A stretch of DNA of 64,000 nucleotides from Fragilaria crotonensis (Eukaryota > Bacillariophyta > Fragilariophyceae > Fragilariales > Fragilariaceae): assembly GCA_022925895.1 (NCBI GenBank), contig JAKSYS010000083.1:1-64000 (forward strand), given 5' to 3'. The number at the start of each line of letters is the position of its first letter. Position 1 is the first letter of the stretch. The notes beneath the pieces were generated by a model. The model was not told where the DNA came from and did no database searches. It was given only the letters and a program-made list of their open reading frames with translations. A program made the translations under genes and the position numbers. This document shows, piece after piece, positions 43,664 through 55,343 of this stretch.

Positions 43664-44141
43664 GTTCTTACCTCGCTCTCTAGTAGAATGACAGTCTACA
43701 ATATTACTGGAGCATGAATAAATGACTAACTATATAATGCATGAACCTTGGTTTGAACTAATCGCCTCCGAAGTTATCTGTGTGTGAATATGTTTGCAAT
43801 TCCTAGAGCCATCAAGGGTATGGAGAATGTCGTGGTGTGAATCTGAGAGTGCTCGGGTGTCGGCCAATGTAATGGAATCGTCGCAGCCGTACTAATTTAC
43901 AGGGTGCTCGCGGCGTAGCAACGATAGCTTTCAGTGTGAGGAAGGGGTGAGGGACATCCTTGATGGCGCGAGGTTGGTGAGTGAAACGCAGGAGTCCAAA
44001 AAACATATATGATGGGGAAGCTTGAGATCAGTCGCACATAATGCCTTAGTGGTTGACAGATTCTTCAACTCTTTGAAACATCATCGATGAGCGAGAGCGC
44101 AAGCGAGGATGACGTGTGCTTGTAAGAGACGTGATGTTAGT
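43664..44141. other. Convergent 3' intergenic stretch
   Basis: 478 bases between the stop codons of the His-rich protein gene and the homeobox gene. No gene or repeat was recognised. Confidence 0.45.
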
Positions 44142-45370
44142 TCACTGTGCGTAACCAAACAGGCGGGCAGCCTCTTCGAGACTTGGGAGAGCATCATCTC
44201 TGAAGTGAGGAGCATCTTTGCAGGCGTCTCGCCAAGTAGTTGGAGCTTTCCTTCGGACGCATTTTGATCTGTCCACGTCAGCAGGGTCGCAGGATTTCTC
44301 AATCTTTTCTCTCTTCCTTTTAGTTGGTGTGACAGGAACAAAGCGACAGGGGGCAAGTGGTGTCTCTGTAAGGAAAACCCTAAGAAAATGCTTCTTGATT
44401 CGGACAATTTCCCCGTCGCGGCGACTTCGAACCTTTCAAATTTGAGAAATTGTTAGTGGATGCCAGCATCGCAAAGCAAGTCGGATGTTGATATGCTTAC
44501 CTTCTTGCGATCCGTAGCCATATCCTGCGGGAACGCATAAGCCATCATCGTATTCCGATACGACCTAATGACTCGAGATGCTGGAACATTGGATAGGATG
44601 GTGACATCCTCAATCGATGGAGTTCCTCCATTCAATGGTCGCAAAATGTGAACGTCAACACTTTCAGTGCGGATGACATCTCCGGTTGATTCGTCGTACT
44701 CGTCAGTGACCTCGTTCTCTTGCTCTTCGTTGGAGTCATCCTCGCTGCCGTTTTCATCTGATCCCGATGAGGATGCATCACTGACAGTGCGGGGGAGAGC
44801 GGAGGGAAATGTTGAGAATGCTCCGGTTCCGACAGGAAAACTCGGTACTGCAGGGGCCACTGGCACGCAGGGGACAGCAGGTGTTTCTTGCTCAATAGGT
44901 ACGGGGAGGGTCATATCGAGTGTGAAGTACGGAGTTGGGGCTGGTTGCTGTACAGCATCGCAGGCTGGTCGCTCAGATCCCGGGCTTACCAGATGGGTGG
45001 TAGTAGAAGGTGTGACTACAGCGACAACCTGCACTTGAGGTTGGTGCTGCAGACGAGCCTCAACACGGGGTTTCCAGAACCTCTTGCGGTTGTTAACAAA
45101 CCAGTTGGTGAGTTGCTTGAGCTCGATTCCGGTGTCGGACATAATTTGAGCCTTTTCTTGCTCAGTGGGGTAGGGATGAGCGACATGATCGGGGCTCATC
45201 ATCCAGGCCTTCAGATACTCAACGGTTTCTGATGGAAGGGACGATGATTTTCTTTGTGATGCTTTTCCCTTAAGCGAAGACGTCGTAGAGCTTGTCGAAA
45301 CGGAGGAACTGCTTCGAGCACGTCGAGATGAAGGGGAGTCCATAGGTCCTGTTTCAACGTTGGTTAACAT
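44142..45370 (-). CDS. TALE-class homeobox transcription factor, two exons
   Basis: Exon 1 is 45370-44501 and exon 2 is 44432-44142, with a 68-base GT-AG intron (gtaagc...gaaag) in phase 0. Together they encode 386 residues. I start at ATG 45370 (MLTNVETGPMDS); a TTG lies seven codons upstream. The homeodomain spans residues about 45-110. Its first helix is around SETVEYLKAWMMSP, the three-residue loop extension is HPYPTEQEK, and the recognition helix is LKQLTNWFVNNRKRFWKP. TALE proteins act as nuclear DNA-binding regulators, often as heterodimers. The middle is Pro/Val-rich, then acidic (SDENGSEDDSNEEQENE). Exon 2 adds a basic tail ending DALPSLEEAARLFGYAQ. Without the splice the ORF would end 14 residues into the intron. 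No KNOX or BELL partner domain was seen. Confidence 0.92.
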
Positions 45371-47241
45371 GTTTAGTACAGTTGCAGTCAATCAATCAAT
45401 CAAAGAACCCACAAGACTGCTGCTGGAATGAAAAAAAAATGCAATATGCACCGAAAGATAAGTGAGTGCAGCTCATGACATCATCTCATTGGATGAAAAC
45501 TGATGTGTGTCGGAAGAAGTGCATGGCTTGCCAGTGGTGCATGTACAAGATTTTCAAAAAGGAACCCGGAAAGTTGAACTAACTGGGACGTCAGCGAATT
45601 CTGCGATTAAATTAGCAATACAAACACGGGTAAATTTTCTAGGAGAACGAAAGCCATTTGCATTGACGTTTGAAGTATCTGGCCTTGTCATGAAAGGGAC
45701 GACATCATCACCTAATTTCGCGCGAAGGCCGTGCGCATCACTGAAATCAGGTGACGTGTGCCGGCCGACTGCTGCCAGCAAACTTTGGTCAGTGCGACAC
45801 TGACAATTTTTGAGTCACCCATCACCCTATCACCCATCAAGCAAAAGTTCCGAATGGCGAAAACTGCGTTTCACATCAGTTTCTCGAGCGGTACGATCAA
45901 TGAAACAAGCAGGCAACGATATCTCAACATTACAGCCAATTGCAATTGTAGTTCGTAGCGGCAGGCGGAATGCAAGCCGATGCGCACACTGCCTCGCAAC
46001 TTACCACGAGAGTGTTTTTTATTCTTGCGAACGTAAAAAGTGACCTCTATCAGATCGGATTTGAAATGCGATTTTTTTCAACGTAGAAATCAAAGCGAAA
46101 TGCTATGACGTATCCACTCAAAACCTGAAGATTTCATGCCCATCACATCAACGTCGGCAGAACAAATCAAGAAAATGACGATATGCGAACGACACATGGT
46201 GCGCAAAGAGAGAGCAAACGAATTGGAAAGCAATCAACGTCATGTCAAATCGGTTTCTATTGGAAAGGTGGAGCACTGGTATCTTGCAAGTGCGGCAATG
46301 ACAAAATTGGTTTGGCAATTTACTTCGTCCGAATCATATCGACATCCATAGTGCGGATACCTTCTACGCCCTTACCAGTTGAGGAATGCCACGACTTAAT
46401 CACGCATGAGTTCTCGAACACATGGATTCACCACTCGCGTGGGACTGGGCCGTCGTTACCGTCGATGTCGAAGAAGAACAAGTTTCGTCAATGTAGCATG
46501 TTTCGAGTGAGACTTGTGACCTACCTCTTAACCTTCAAGAAACGTGTACTCCGTACTGGTAATACGTGTAGCTGATAAGGAGCGCGGTTCAATCACTTCG
46601 TCGAAGCAAGAACCATCCCACCCGAAGGATGTTTGGTTTTTCAGTTGAGGAATTGATGTCATTCCACTTCGGCACAATCGACTTCCGTGTACTCGGAGCT
46701 CTGTAGCAATTGATTTTGATGGGCCGGAACCTCGGAACTCCGTCAAGCGCCATCCTCCTGTCATGTTAGTATGATATACATGTAGGTATGCATACTTGTG
46801 TGTCATACGGTGGACAGCTTTCCCGCCTCGACCTCTAGGCACGATTTAAATGTGGGTCGGAAAAAACATGTTCGCGTCGAAATAAGTTGGCTAACAAATG
46901 ACGACGACCTGGTGACGTACGCTGTCAGTGTAATAAGTTGGGGTTCGGATAAATGTCGCACTGTTGGATTCTTCATACAGCCATTGCTTCGATGCGAACC
47001 CTTAGTTTTTGGCATATTTCAGGAACAAAATGCGTACTTGACGCCGATCCCACTGTGATACCACAATGGTGACTGCTGAGCGCGATGCGCAAGGAGATTT
47101 GTCCCAATGACACCGTCCATCACTCAGGCTTCAGACCTGACTACGGCGATTACCAGTAGTGAAAGGGTACATAGTAGGGGTTCATGCACTACGGCTTAAT
47201 TCATCGATGGACATCTCTCCTTAATCAGATCGAATCACCTA
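45371..47241. other. Long intergenic stretch, nothing recognised
   Basis: About 1.9 kb upstream of the homeobox gene and downstream of ZMAT2. Short ORFs occur on both strands (for example 45507-45803 plus, 46528-46842 minus) but none resembles a known family. There are no obvious repeats, and GTAC motifs are sparse. It may be the homeobox regulatory region, since such genes often have long upstream space; that is inference. Confidence 0.45.
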
Positions 47242-47973
47242 TCATTTCTTCTTGGCGCTGCCACCAAATCCAGAGAAACCCATCATAGCAGCCATATCCG
47301 GATCCATGTACGCCTCCTCCTCATCTTCTTCTGTTGGCTCGTCAACTTTCTTCTTGCGCTCTTCCCGTCGCATTTTACGAGCTTCCTTCAGTCGGCGCAG
47401 CTCCTCATCTTTCGCTTTCACTACATCAGCCGCCGACATAGTTTCCATCGCATCCTTAGCTTTTTCTCGTTCTTTGATTAGATGGTTTAGTCGATCTTGA
47501 ACTTGGTCTTTAGTAGATCGCTCAACCCTCATGGTATACCCGAGGTTGCGTTGATGTTTGCGTCCATTAATATGATCCAGATAGGTATGCGAATCCTTCA
47601 AGAAACAGTCACACACTTTGCAATGCCATCCCACTCCCGTTTTTGTCACGCCGTCGCTGATACTCCCCGTCGATGTTTTCGTGGCGGCCACTGCCGAAAC
47701 AATTTCCGTGGACCCAACCTTGGAATCAATTTCGACCTTTTGTCGTCTGGCCTTGAGGAAGGCTCGGTCGGACTTCTCCGGCCCTGCTGCACCCTCGACT
47801 GCAGGAGTAAATTCTTCCTTGTCGCCAGGATCGAGTGGACGCTTCACCCCCACTGTCGGTGCCACCGTTTCATCTTGGGCTGCGCGAGCCGTGGCTTTGG
47901 CGGCGTAGGCTTCCTTGTCCCATTTCCGTCGTTCCACATTGGTGGCTTGTTTGTATTTGAGATCCTGTGACAT
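47242..47973 (-). CDS. ZMAT2: ZMAT2 / SNU23, U4/U6.U5 tri-snRNP zinc-finger protein
   Basis: 243 residues from ATG 47973 (MSQDLKYKQATNVERRKWDK); an in-frame GTG lies 12 codons earlier. SNU23/ZMAT2 belongs to the spliceosomal B complex and tri-snRNP and acts near the 5' splice site before activation. The family's matrin-type finger is present: GWHCKVCDCFLKDSHTYLDH then INGRKHQRNLG. It is followed by MRVERSTKDQVQDRLNHLIK. The N-terminal RRKWDKEAYAAKA motif and the FLKARRQKVEIDSKVGST segment before the finger also match the family. The C-terminus is a Lys/Arg/Glu coiled coil ending MDPDMAAMMGFSGFGGSAKK, as in the human protein. A single intact exon. Confidence 0.95.
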   Translation of the reverse strand: MSQDLKYKQATNVERRKWDKEAYAAKATARAAQDETVAPTVGVKRPLDPGDKEEFTPAVEGAAGPEKSDRAFLKARRQKVEIDSKVGSTEIVSAVAATKTSTGSISDGVTKTGVGWHCKVCDCFLKDSHTYLDHINGRKHQRNLGYTMRVERSTKDQVQDRLNHLIKEREKAKDAMETMSAADVVKAKDEELRRLKEARKMRREERKKKVDEPTEEDEEEAYMDPDMAAMMGFSGFGGSAKKK

Positions 47974-48523
47974 GATTGTATTCAAAAGATGCAAGGAGGC
48001 AAACGGCACAAGCGAACGCAGTATTTATCAATCCATTGTGTTCCATGTCATGTTGTTCATACCGTTACATGGAGGGCGGTGTTGCGAATGGCAAATGGGG
48101 TTTGCTGAGTCTCGGTGGGACGATGACGGACGGACGGGATATTCTCACATCGACTGGCTACTGTCTACTCCCTACTGTCTAAACTACCGGTAGTATCATA
48201 CTGCAAGTTGCGGTCATTCTCTTTAAACACAAAACTTGTTGACAGATGGAAGCGGCAACGTAAAGGAAAAGAAATTTATTCTGAAAGGACGATCTGTAGT
48301 ATATGTGAAACCTAAAAGAATCGATGTTCTGAAACGTCATAGATACCATATGAGACAAAGGAATAATTTCCCTTTATATACGAAACAACGAATGATTAAC
48401 AATAAATGTCGAATTTCAGTTTACTTAAGGATACAGCCTAAAATCTCCATGTACAAGACGACTGCAATCCAATGTACGAGAAATAGATTCAGAAAAAGAT
48501 ATGTCTGAATCCGAAGTTGTAGA

Positions 48524-48714
48524 GACGGAATCTGTCTAATCTCTTAAGTGAAACCTCTAAAGTTTTGTCTAATGTCTAAAGTGTTTTACGGAATCTCTCT
48601 AATGTCTAAAGTCTTTAGAGAGAATGAGACTTTAGACAAAACTTTAGAGGTTTCAAGAAATGTTTAGAGATTCTGCAGATTCCGTCATGACCACGGACGA
48701 GTTTCCACGATTCC
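48524..48714 (+). repeat. Internal unit A of the foldback element
   Basis: Starts GACGGAATCT and ends CGAGTTTCCACGATTCC. It contains its own hairpin arms (CTCTAAAGTTTTGTCTAA and TTAGACAAAACTTTAGAG) and is nearly identical to unit B. Confidence 0.7.
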
Positions 48715-48902
48715 AACTTAACCAGGTTTTAGTACAAAGTGACCATGGTGCGGTAATTCTCTCTAAACATAAATTTCGTCTCGTGGCTTCTACATACAAT
48801 CAATACTACGAAGAGATGCCTAGACAGAGATTATCGCACCTTCCACGGTCATTTCGTGCTAACTTGGGTAAGTTAACATCGTGGAAACTTGTCCGTGGTC
48901 AT

Positions 48903-49100
48903 GACGGAATCTCTCTAAACTCTTAAGTGAAACCTCTAAAGTTTTGTCTAATGTCTAAAGTGTTCCACGGAATCTCTCTAATGTCTAAAGTCTTAAGAGA
49001 GAATGAGACTTTAGACAAAACTTTAGAGGTTTCAAGAAATGTTTAGAGATTCCGAAGATTCCGTCATGACCATGGACGAGTTTTCCACGATTTCAAAAAG
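48903..49100 (+). repeat. Internal unit B of the foldback element
   Basis: A direct copy of unit A. Immediately before it, ATCGTGGAAACTTGTCCGTG (from 48879) is the inverted complement of the 3' end of unit A, adding another palindrome. Confidence 0.7.
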
Positions 49101-49383
49101 ACCAATGCCTGTCGTACTTAGGATTCCCAACAGCTTCCACGGAAGTTTTAGGTGTCATCCCTTGTAAACCAAAATAGACTTTTAATCATTCGTTGTATGA
49201 ACAACCCGTAGAAATTGTTCCTTTGTCTCATAATGATATTAGTTGTGACATTGCAGACATGAAATTTAATTTCTTTCTCTGATATGACAGATCGTCCTTT
49301 CAGAACAAATGTCGTTTTCTTTTCGGATGTCGCTTCCATCTGCGAACAAGTTTTGTGTTTAAAAGAGAATGACCGCAACTTGC

Positions 49384-49931
49384 TGGAGTACCCCGAGTAC
49401 CAACTATCCCGTATCGTCTACTGGTACAGTCATGTCGATTTTCATTGTTGGTCCTGCCCCACAAATCTTGGCCTTGTTGCCTATTGAGCTCCGAGCATTC
49501 GAGCAAAGTACAAAGTGTGTACTCCCTGAGCTACTCCGTAGTCTGGAGAGTGTGACATACAAGCACATAAGCATATAAGGCACGTCATACAAATACTCCC
49601 ACCAGTTGCAGCATGTATTCCCGGACCAGCTATGCTCAGAGCTCCGAGAACCGCACAAAGTTCAGCAATTTGCTAAGTCGGTTGTTTCTGTTTCATGGCA
49701 TTGGTACTGGTGCCACTGGTACTGATCCTGACAATGCAAAGCAAGTATAGCACACTCCAACTTGGCCTGCTGGACTGAGGCGGAACCAAAATGTTGCAGA
49801 AGGACACGAGTAGCCGAGTCCGACAAAGTTGAGATCTGCCGTCAAGGCCGAACTGTAGTTCTGCCAACGGTGTCGAGCCACGCATGACAGAAATTCATGC
49901 TTAATCGAGAATTGCGAGTATGGTTCCATGA
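49384..49931. other. Intergenic stretch
   Basis: 548 bases between the foldback element and the 3' end of the fucosyltransferase-like gene. GTAC occurs near 49388-49430 and again near 49510 and 49690-49740. No gene was recognised. Confidence 0.45.
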
Positions 49932-51211
49932 CTAGTTCCAGTCCAATGCGAACTGTGACGTGCCGGGAGTATCAAGCATCATAAAGTCGTTCGATCTGGA
50001 TCCCTCATGAATTGGGCCCACCTATCAATCGCAGCCGTTAGGTAAACGCTAAACAGGAACCAAGAGCTGCCCCGCAGACTTACCAGGACACATTTGTGTA
50101 CCACACACCAATAAAGAACTTGGCTGTCGCCATGGCATAAAGTTCGATGAAGAATTTTGAGTAATGAGCGTCGGTATCCTGCGAACGAAACCGGCAGAAA
50201 TTAGAGTTGGACAATTCATGAAATACCTTTGTCCAAGATCCTGTGAATCAAGGCACCTACCTTTTGGCTCCATTTAGCCATATCCGCTAGAGCAAAGCCA
50301 CCATGGCCAACTGCCTGTTGCTCCCTATCGCACTCGCTAACGAATCGCCACGACGGTCGCAAATCCCGGAACTCCTTCATGGCTGTGCAATCGTCCGTCG
50401 CCACAAAAATAATTGGCACTTTCCCACCAAAATGACCAGGAATCACCTGCTCTGCTGTATCAATATACTGTTGCATCGTGGCAAAGCTAAAATTCTCTTG
50501 ACTCGCCTTGTCTCCTCGTCGTACAGAAAACGTCATGAATTCTTGTCCTTGAATGTGATTTGCCAATCCGGCGCAGGTTTCCTCTCGAATGCGAGGAAGC
50601 GGTCGCCACATGCGCCGCATCATGACGCGTTTGAGTAAGTGTCCCTCAATGTTGGGATAATGGAGCGAGGCAATGTTGTCCACCTGTCCGTACATGCGGC
50701 GATTGCGAAACATCTCCCAAACGACTTTCCAATCGCGGATATCAATCTTTTGGTTCTGTTTGGCTGTCTGGACCACATTGCTGTTGTATGGAAGGCCAAT
50801 AGGTTCGAAGTAACGATTGATGAGGGAGTCGAGTGATTCTCTGGGATCCTCACGTTTGAGCAATTCGGATTGGGATTCGTCCACGAAGAAGCATCGATTT
50901 TCTTCAAAGGACAGGATGACTCCCAGCAAAAGCATTTTTAGAGAATTGGTCAGACCACCATATAGAGGAAGTGAGTTTATCACAGTCTTATCAGTGCATG
51001 TATCATACGGGAGGGGAGGAAGAATGGGAGGGCTGCACCATTCTGCGGCAGAGCCGGGTAGGTTAAATTTGAGCGCCTTTGGGGTTTCCTCCGTCGTCCC
51101 CAATAGCCTGCGACGAATTCGAAATGAATGCTCATCGGGCAATAGTATCACAAGGATTGCCAATAACAGAGCCAAGAGAGGGAGAGACCAAAGAAGGCGA
51201 CGTGATTCCAT
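49932..51211 (-). CDS. Alpha-1,6-fucosyltransferase-like (GT23-type) membrane protein, three exons (one frameshift)
   Basis: Exons are 51211-50261, 50178-50084 and 50021-49932, with introns of 82 and 62 bases (gtaggt...cgcag, gtaagt...gatag). I start at ATG 51211; the longer frame begins with TTG. The protein is about 378 residues: a short cytosolic end, one anchor (LLWSLPLLALLLAILVILLP), a stem, and a catalytic domain. The donor-site region reads EFMTFSVRRGDKASQENFSF, like the VHxRRTDK motif of GT23 enzymes with Ser in place of the His. PIIFVATDDCTAMKEF matches the 'VYLATDD' strand. Splicing adds DTDAHYSKFFIELYAMATAK, FFIGVWYTNVSWWAQFMRDP and MMLDTPGTSQFALDWN. One T appears missing near 49986. 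The likely role is fucosylation of N-glycans in the Golgi. Divergent from the bestrophin gene. Confidence 0.7.
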
Positions 51212-51590
51212 CGTGACCGTTGTATGTGGGTAGATGAGGGTCGGTGGGCATTGTCCCAAACGACCCAAAGGGTGCAATGTCTGTTGACACTCGTTAGAGT
51301 CACGAGTCCCGAAATACTCGTCGCCTTATCCGAAAGCCACAGTATTTTGCTTCTCGTGCACTCACAACATCCATTTATGATGGCGGTGCAACACGCACTT
51401 CGCACCTCAGACACGCAGGACCATCACCTGATTCTCTGATTGTGGATGTGACAGTGGATACAGCAGGTTTCAGTTTTCAGTTGTGCAGTAACAGTGGAAC
51501 AACTGAGGCCATCATGACGGCAAGAATCTTACTCTCTGGTATCTAGCGTACTTCATACAACCCAGGCTGCTCGCTTCCACTGTCATCACC
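51212..51590. promoter_or_regulatory. Divergent promoter region
   Basis: 379 bases between the start codons of the fucosyltransferase-like and bestrophin-like genes, so both promoters must fit here. No specific site was recognised. Confidence 0.35.
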
Positions 51591-52648
51591 ATGATTGTTC
51601 GTTCGGCTCGGCAGCATTCCATCCATTTGTTAACTGCTTGTCAGGGTTCTGGTAAGAAGAAGTTGCACGATGTATGTAGACACTCACATTCCACATTTCT
51701 AACGGTGGTAATCCTTGTTAAAAAGTGATCCCTGCCATTTCGTCCAAGGTTTTCGTTGCGGCATTAATTGGACTCCTGGCGAAGCTTCTGGAGGAGGGTT
51801 TATTGGGAAACGAGCCCAACCCGCCCTACCTAGAGATCTCTTTCGTCCCTTTCACTGCGTTGGGAGTGGCAATTTCTCTCTTTCTCGGTTTTCATAACAA
51901 TGCTAGCTACGATCGATGGTGGGAGGCCCGTACGTTGTGGGGTGCCCAAATTATTTCCGTCCGCAACATCATTCGCTTCGTTTTGGGATCACTCGTGCAA
52001 GACGAAGAGGCACCACCCACGGACGACAACCACAACAAACTGTGGCGTCACGATGTCATCCGTCTGTGCATGGCACAAACTCACGCCTTTCGAGCCCAAA
52101 TGCGACCCTACTGTGTCATGGACGGAGACAAGCAAGCCAATCAAGATCGGGATCGGTTTCTGACGGAACAAGAATTAGCTATCGTATCAGTATCGCCGAA
52201 TCCAGCCAATGCGATTTTACACGAGGCAGCAAAAAAAGTGGGAAGGGCTCATCGGCAGGGGCTCATTGATACGTTTTCCATGATACAGTTGAGCAAACTC
52301 ATTGATCGCCTGTGCGATATTCAGACAGCGTGCGAACGAATACACAACACCGCCCTGCCATTAGCCTACTCTCTTCTGGTACATCGGACGGCAGCCATCT
52401 TTGTTGGACTCGCTCCGTTTGCAATGGTAGGTAGTATGGGGTGGTGGACGCCACTGTTCACCGCTGTTCTGGCATATACATTCTTCGGCCTTGACGAGCT
52501 GGCTCGTCAGATCCAAGAGCCATTTGGAGACGAACCGCAGTGCTTGGCACTGTCGGCCATGTGCCGTACCGTCGAGATCGATGTGAGCGAGGCGCTTGGT
52601 CTGGAAATACCTCCCAAGTTGTCGCCTTCCCTGTCAGTGCTCATGTAG
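51591..52648 (+). CDS. Bestrophin / UPF0187-type anion channel, two exons
   Basis: Exon 1 is 51591-51651 and exon 2 is 51726-52648, with a 74-base intron (gtaaga...aaaag). The join gives TACQGS-VIPAISSKVFVAAL and a total of 327 residues. The family signature LGFHNNASYDRWWEARTLWG is unmistakable. YLEISFVPFTALGVAISLFL precedes it and forms the pore helix. The late hydrophobic pair LVHRTAAIFVGLAPFAMVGS and WWTPLFTAVLAYTFFGLDEL and the closing QIQEPFGDEPQCLALSAMCR also fit. Bacterial and plastid members are pentameric chloride or bicarbonate channels; in diatoms thylakoid bestrophins are linked to inorganic-carbon supply. This copy has a short N-terminus (MIVRSARQHSIHLLTACQGS), which could act in targeting or could be incomplete, so its location is open. 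Confidence 0.9.
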
Positions 52649-53490
52649 TTCCCTAGTTACACCGTGCTGGATGGGTTCACCATTCTATATCGCATTGGCA
52701 TGTTTGTCGATTACTGAACCAAGAGGGCGCGGTACTGAAGATCGAAGCAATTCAAGTGTATGCCCCTAATGGAAGCGTGCTCCTGACTTCTTGAATCATC
52801 CTCGCGATACAATGAAACCTTCCAACGACTCCCCAAGTCGATTATTCTGCTTAACCCCTTCGATGATTCATGAGCCATTGCAGGTGACCCACTATGCTTG
52901 GCTCCTAAACTAACTGACCCACTTTAGATCCTGCCAGATCGGTGTGAGCGTATGGCCTTACTCGATACGGCCCTGGTTCTTGACAATTGACGTTGACCGA
53001 TATGGATCGAATTGTTCCAGACAACTTGACGTTTGCCACTGTGCTTTTGGTGGTCTTATTGCATGGCGTTGTGTTTGGCAACCAAGCACTTTTAATGAAA
53101 AGGTATGGCAGCCCTGATGCGGCTGCAACAATTATTTCAAGCAATGGATAAAGCAATAGTATTGTTATTCCCTTGCATGTATAAGCCAGTTTGAATTTTG
53201 GAGGGCATGGACACACTTTGGTTGTGTCGACGAATGAGTTGATTAGCAGCAACTTCGTGAGTTCATGAGTGGTGGTATCAGAAACATCCGTTCTTGCGTC
53301 GACATCATGACGGCACCCTTGTTCAGATATTGAATCGAGCTCCGCAGATAATGTTACTGAGTACTGGAGTACTTTTATCTTCAGCTATGTCCAATGTGTA
53401 TAGAATGAATTGTAATTTATGATTTATAAGGTACTGCACAGGATGTGTAAGTGCAGGATCGGCAAGCGATCTGTATGTAGAGACATTGTA
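52649..53490. other. Convergent 3' intergenic stretch
   Basis: 842 bases between the bestrophin and ankyrin-like genes. One 115-codon minus-strand ORF (53252-52905) shows no family resemblance. There is an isolated GTAC group near 53360. Confidence 0.45.
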
Positions 53491-55343
53491 TTAATTGTGA
53501 ATCGACGAGACCAATAAATGGGGCGCCCGTCGAAGGAGATAAAAGCAAGAATCCAGATCGGAAATTGCGGCTTGCTGGAAAGGATATAGACCTGTAATGG
53601 GATCCCTTCGTTCTATAGACTCGGGATGGTGTGCAAGGAGTTTACCGACAACATCCAAACGGCAAGGTGACGATGCGAGGCCCAAGGCATAATGAAGAGG
53701 CAGACGACAGGATTTGTCATAGATTTTAGTGCCCTCGGGGAAAGAATCAAGCAGCATATCCACCCAGAAATTATTCTTGATCGATTTCGAGTCAATCTTG
53801 GTGGACGAATCACTCCCTTCATGATTCATCAGAGCGTAGTGCAATGGAAGACGACCCTTCGCATCGCCTGTTTGCGTTTTCTCCTTATGCATCCAGTGAA
53901 AAAGTATCAGAAGTGGTAAGGGCAGAGTCGGGCCGCCGCTGACGCCGGCAAGAGACGACGCAGCATGCAGAATGTATTCCCCTCCGGTGATCGCGGTGGC
54001 ATTGTGAGCCATCTGGACAACGAGGATGATTCGGTCTAGAAGGGCCCCGAAAAAAGAATGTATCTCTGCTTCCAGTCATGACTTGATTCACAGCCTTGTG
54101 AAGGAGATTACGATACATGCCTTCTTGACTGGGTGATTGGCAACGCAGCCCGCGTTCTTCCAAGGGGTAAAATGTTCGCCGTTCGTACAATCCGCCTCCA
54201 CCTTCAATGTGCCTCATCCACTCCAAATCGACAGCCGTATATCCGGAATAATTTGTGGACCATAAGAGAGGGTGAGGGCCTTCTTCTGGCATTGGGACAA
54301 CTTCTAGCGACTTTGTGAGTATCAACGTTAGTATAGGCATGGGCGATCCACAGGCGCAAGCGACGTGAAGAGGGAGATCTCCAAACACATTGCGACGAGA
54401 TAGCATGCCGCGGCTCTCTTTGGCTTCCAGCAGGAGCTGAATGAGCGGAAGTTGATCTCCCAAAATTTCGCAGGGCAACATGCAGTACGCTGCACCCTGA
54501 TGATTTGGAAACGTCGTTAATCCGAGTAGGATTCTTAAGAAGAAGATGCTTGGTACATTCGAAAATAGCAGTGACAGTGGTCGTTTCTTTCCAAGTTCCA
54601 TATCCAGGACTTCTTGACAATGATAGCAGGCGAATGATCGGGGATGCTGTACGCGACTGGTTCTCAACGACATCAACGTAGCAACGAAAGAGTTTTACAT
54701 TCAATTCGCAGGGGTCTAGATGTAGTCTCATTACCAGATGATCAATCGGAGTCAGTCCGCTTGTGTCATACATGGAAACAGCGAAGAAGTCTTGGTCAAC
54801 TTCTAGAAGAGCACGCAAGTGTTCGACTTGGCAGTTGGGAGAATGAATTAAGTCTCGCAGAGGGTTGCACCCTTTAACTTTCTGAGACGTGACGAGCTGT
54901 TGTGGAGAGGCCTTCAGAAGCGCGCGCATCAGATTCAATTTGACATCACTTGACGCTACAGAGGCGCACACAATCCCTAATGCGGTTTGTTCGTAGAGAT
55001 TAGATTTTCCTGCTGTGTCCTCCTTAATTGATGCAAGGCTCCGATCCCGTTTCCAGGGATGACCTGAATTGTCGTCCCCTGATTTCTTCACGGCGATGGG
55101 GACAGCCTCATGGGCATGCGTTTCACATCGCAACAAGACTTGGTCCCACTTATCCTGTCGACAGAGCGAAAGAAGTAGCGGTTCTGGCGGTGGGACGGGA
55201 GCGTCAAAGCTTCTCCGCTTCACCGGCTGCCTGCTTTGGGTGATATGTCGAACCCCGTGGCCGTTCTCGTTCACCACAATCGGATGAGGAATGAATGGGA
55301 TGAAAGTTGGGCGACGTAGATCATTCATATCGGACCATTCCAT
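53491..55343 (-). CDS. Ankyrin-like repeat protein (two frameshifts)
   Basis: Three overlapping frames form one protein of about 616 residues once two extra bases are removed, near 54466 (G run) and 54055 (T6 run). Across the first break it reads CSVLHVALRNF then GDQLPLIQLLLEAKES. Across the second it reads DTFFF then GALLDRIILVVQMAHNA. Ankyrin-style units include GLTPIDHLVMRLHLD, NVFGDLPLHVACACGSPMPI, YRNLLHKAVNQV, AKGRLPLHYALMNHEG and KSCRLPLHYALGLASS, ending in LYPFQQAAISDLDSCFYLLR. This 'GRLPLHYAL...' type is a large family in diatoms and is probably used for protein binding. No enzymatic or membrane domain was seen. The N-terminus is Pro-rich (FIPFIPHPIV). Confidence 0.8.

Larger units (their letters stand above)
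48203..49383. mobile_element. Foldback-type element with long imperfect terminal inverted repeats and nested palindromes
   Basis: The outer arms, 48203 to about 48430 and 49383 to about 49155, are inverted copies. They share the outer 18 bases GCAAGTTGCGGTCATTCT exactly, then CTTT(T)AAACACAAAACTTGTT, CAGATGGAAGCG and CTGAAAGGACGATCTGT, with an estimated three-quarters identity over about 220 bases. The centre holds two direct copies of a unit of about 190 bases (48524-48714 and 48903-49100). Each is itself self-complementary (CCTCTAAAGTTTTGTCTAA against TTAGACAAAACTTTAGAGG). No transposase is encoded. A target duplication could not be identified. Confidence 0.65.

Noticed and set aside
48203-49383. 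CRISPR-like array from the repeated units
   Set aside because: Only two long self-complementary units with no spacers, in a eukaryotic setting. It is a foldback element.
53605-53822. Small ORFs inside the ankyrin gene
   Set aside because: Other-frame shadows of the repeat-coding frame.
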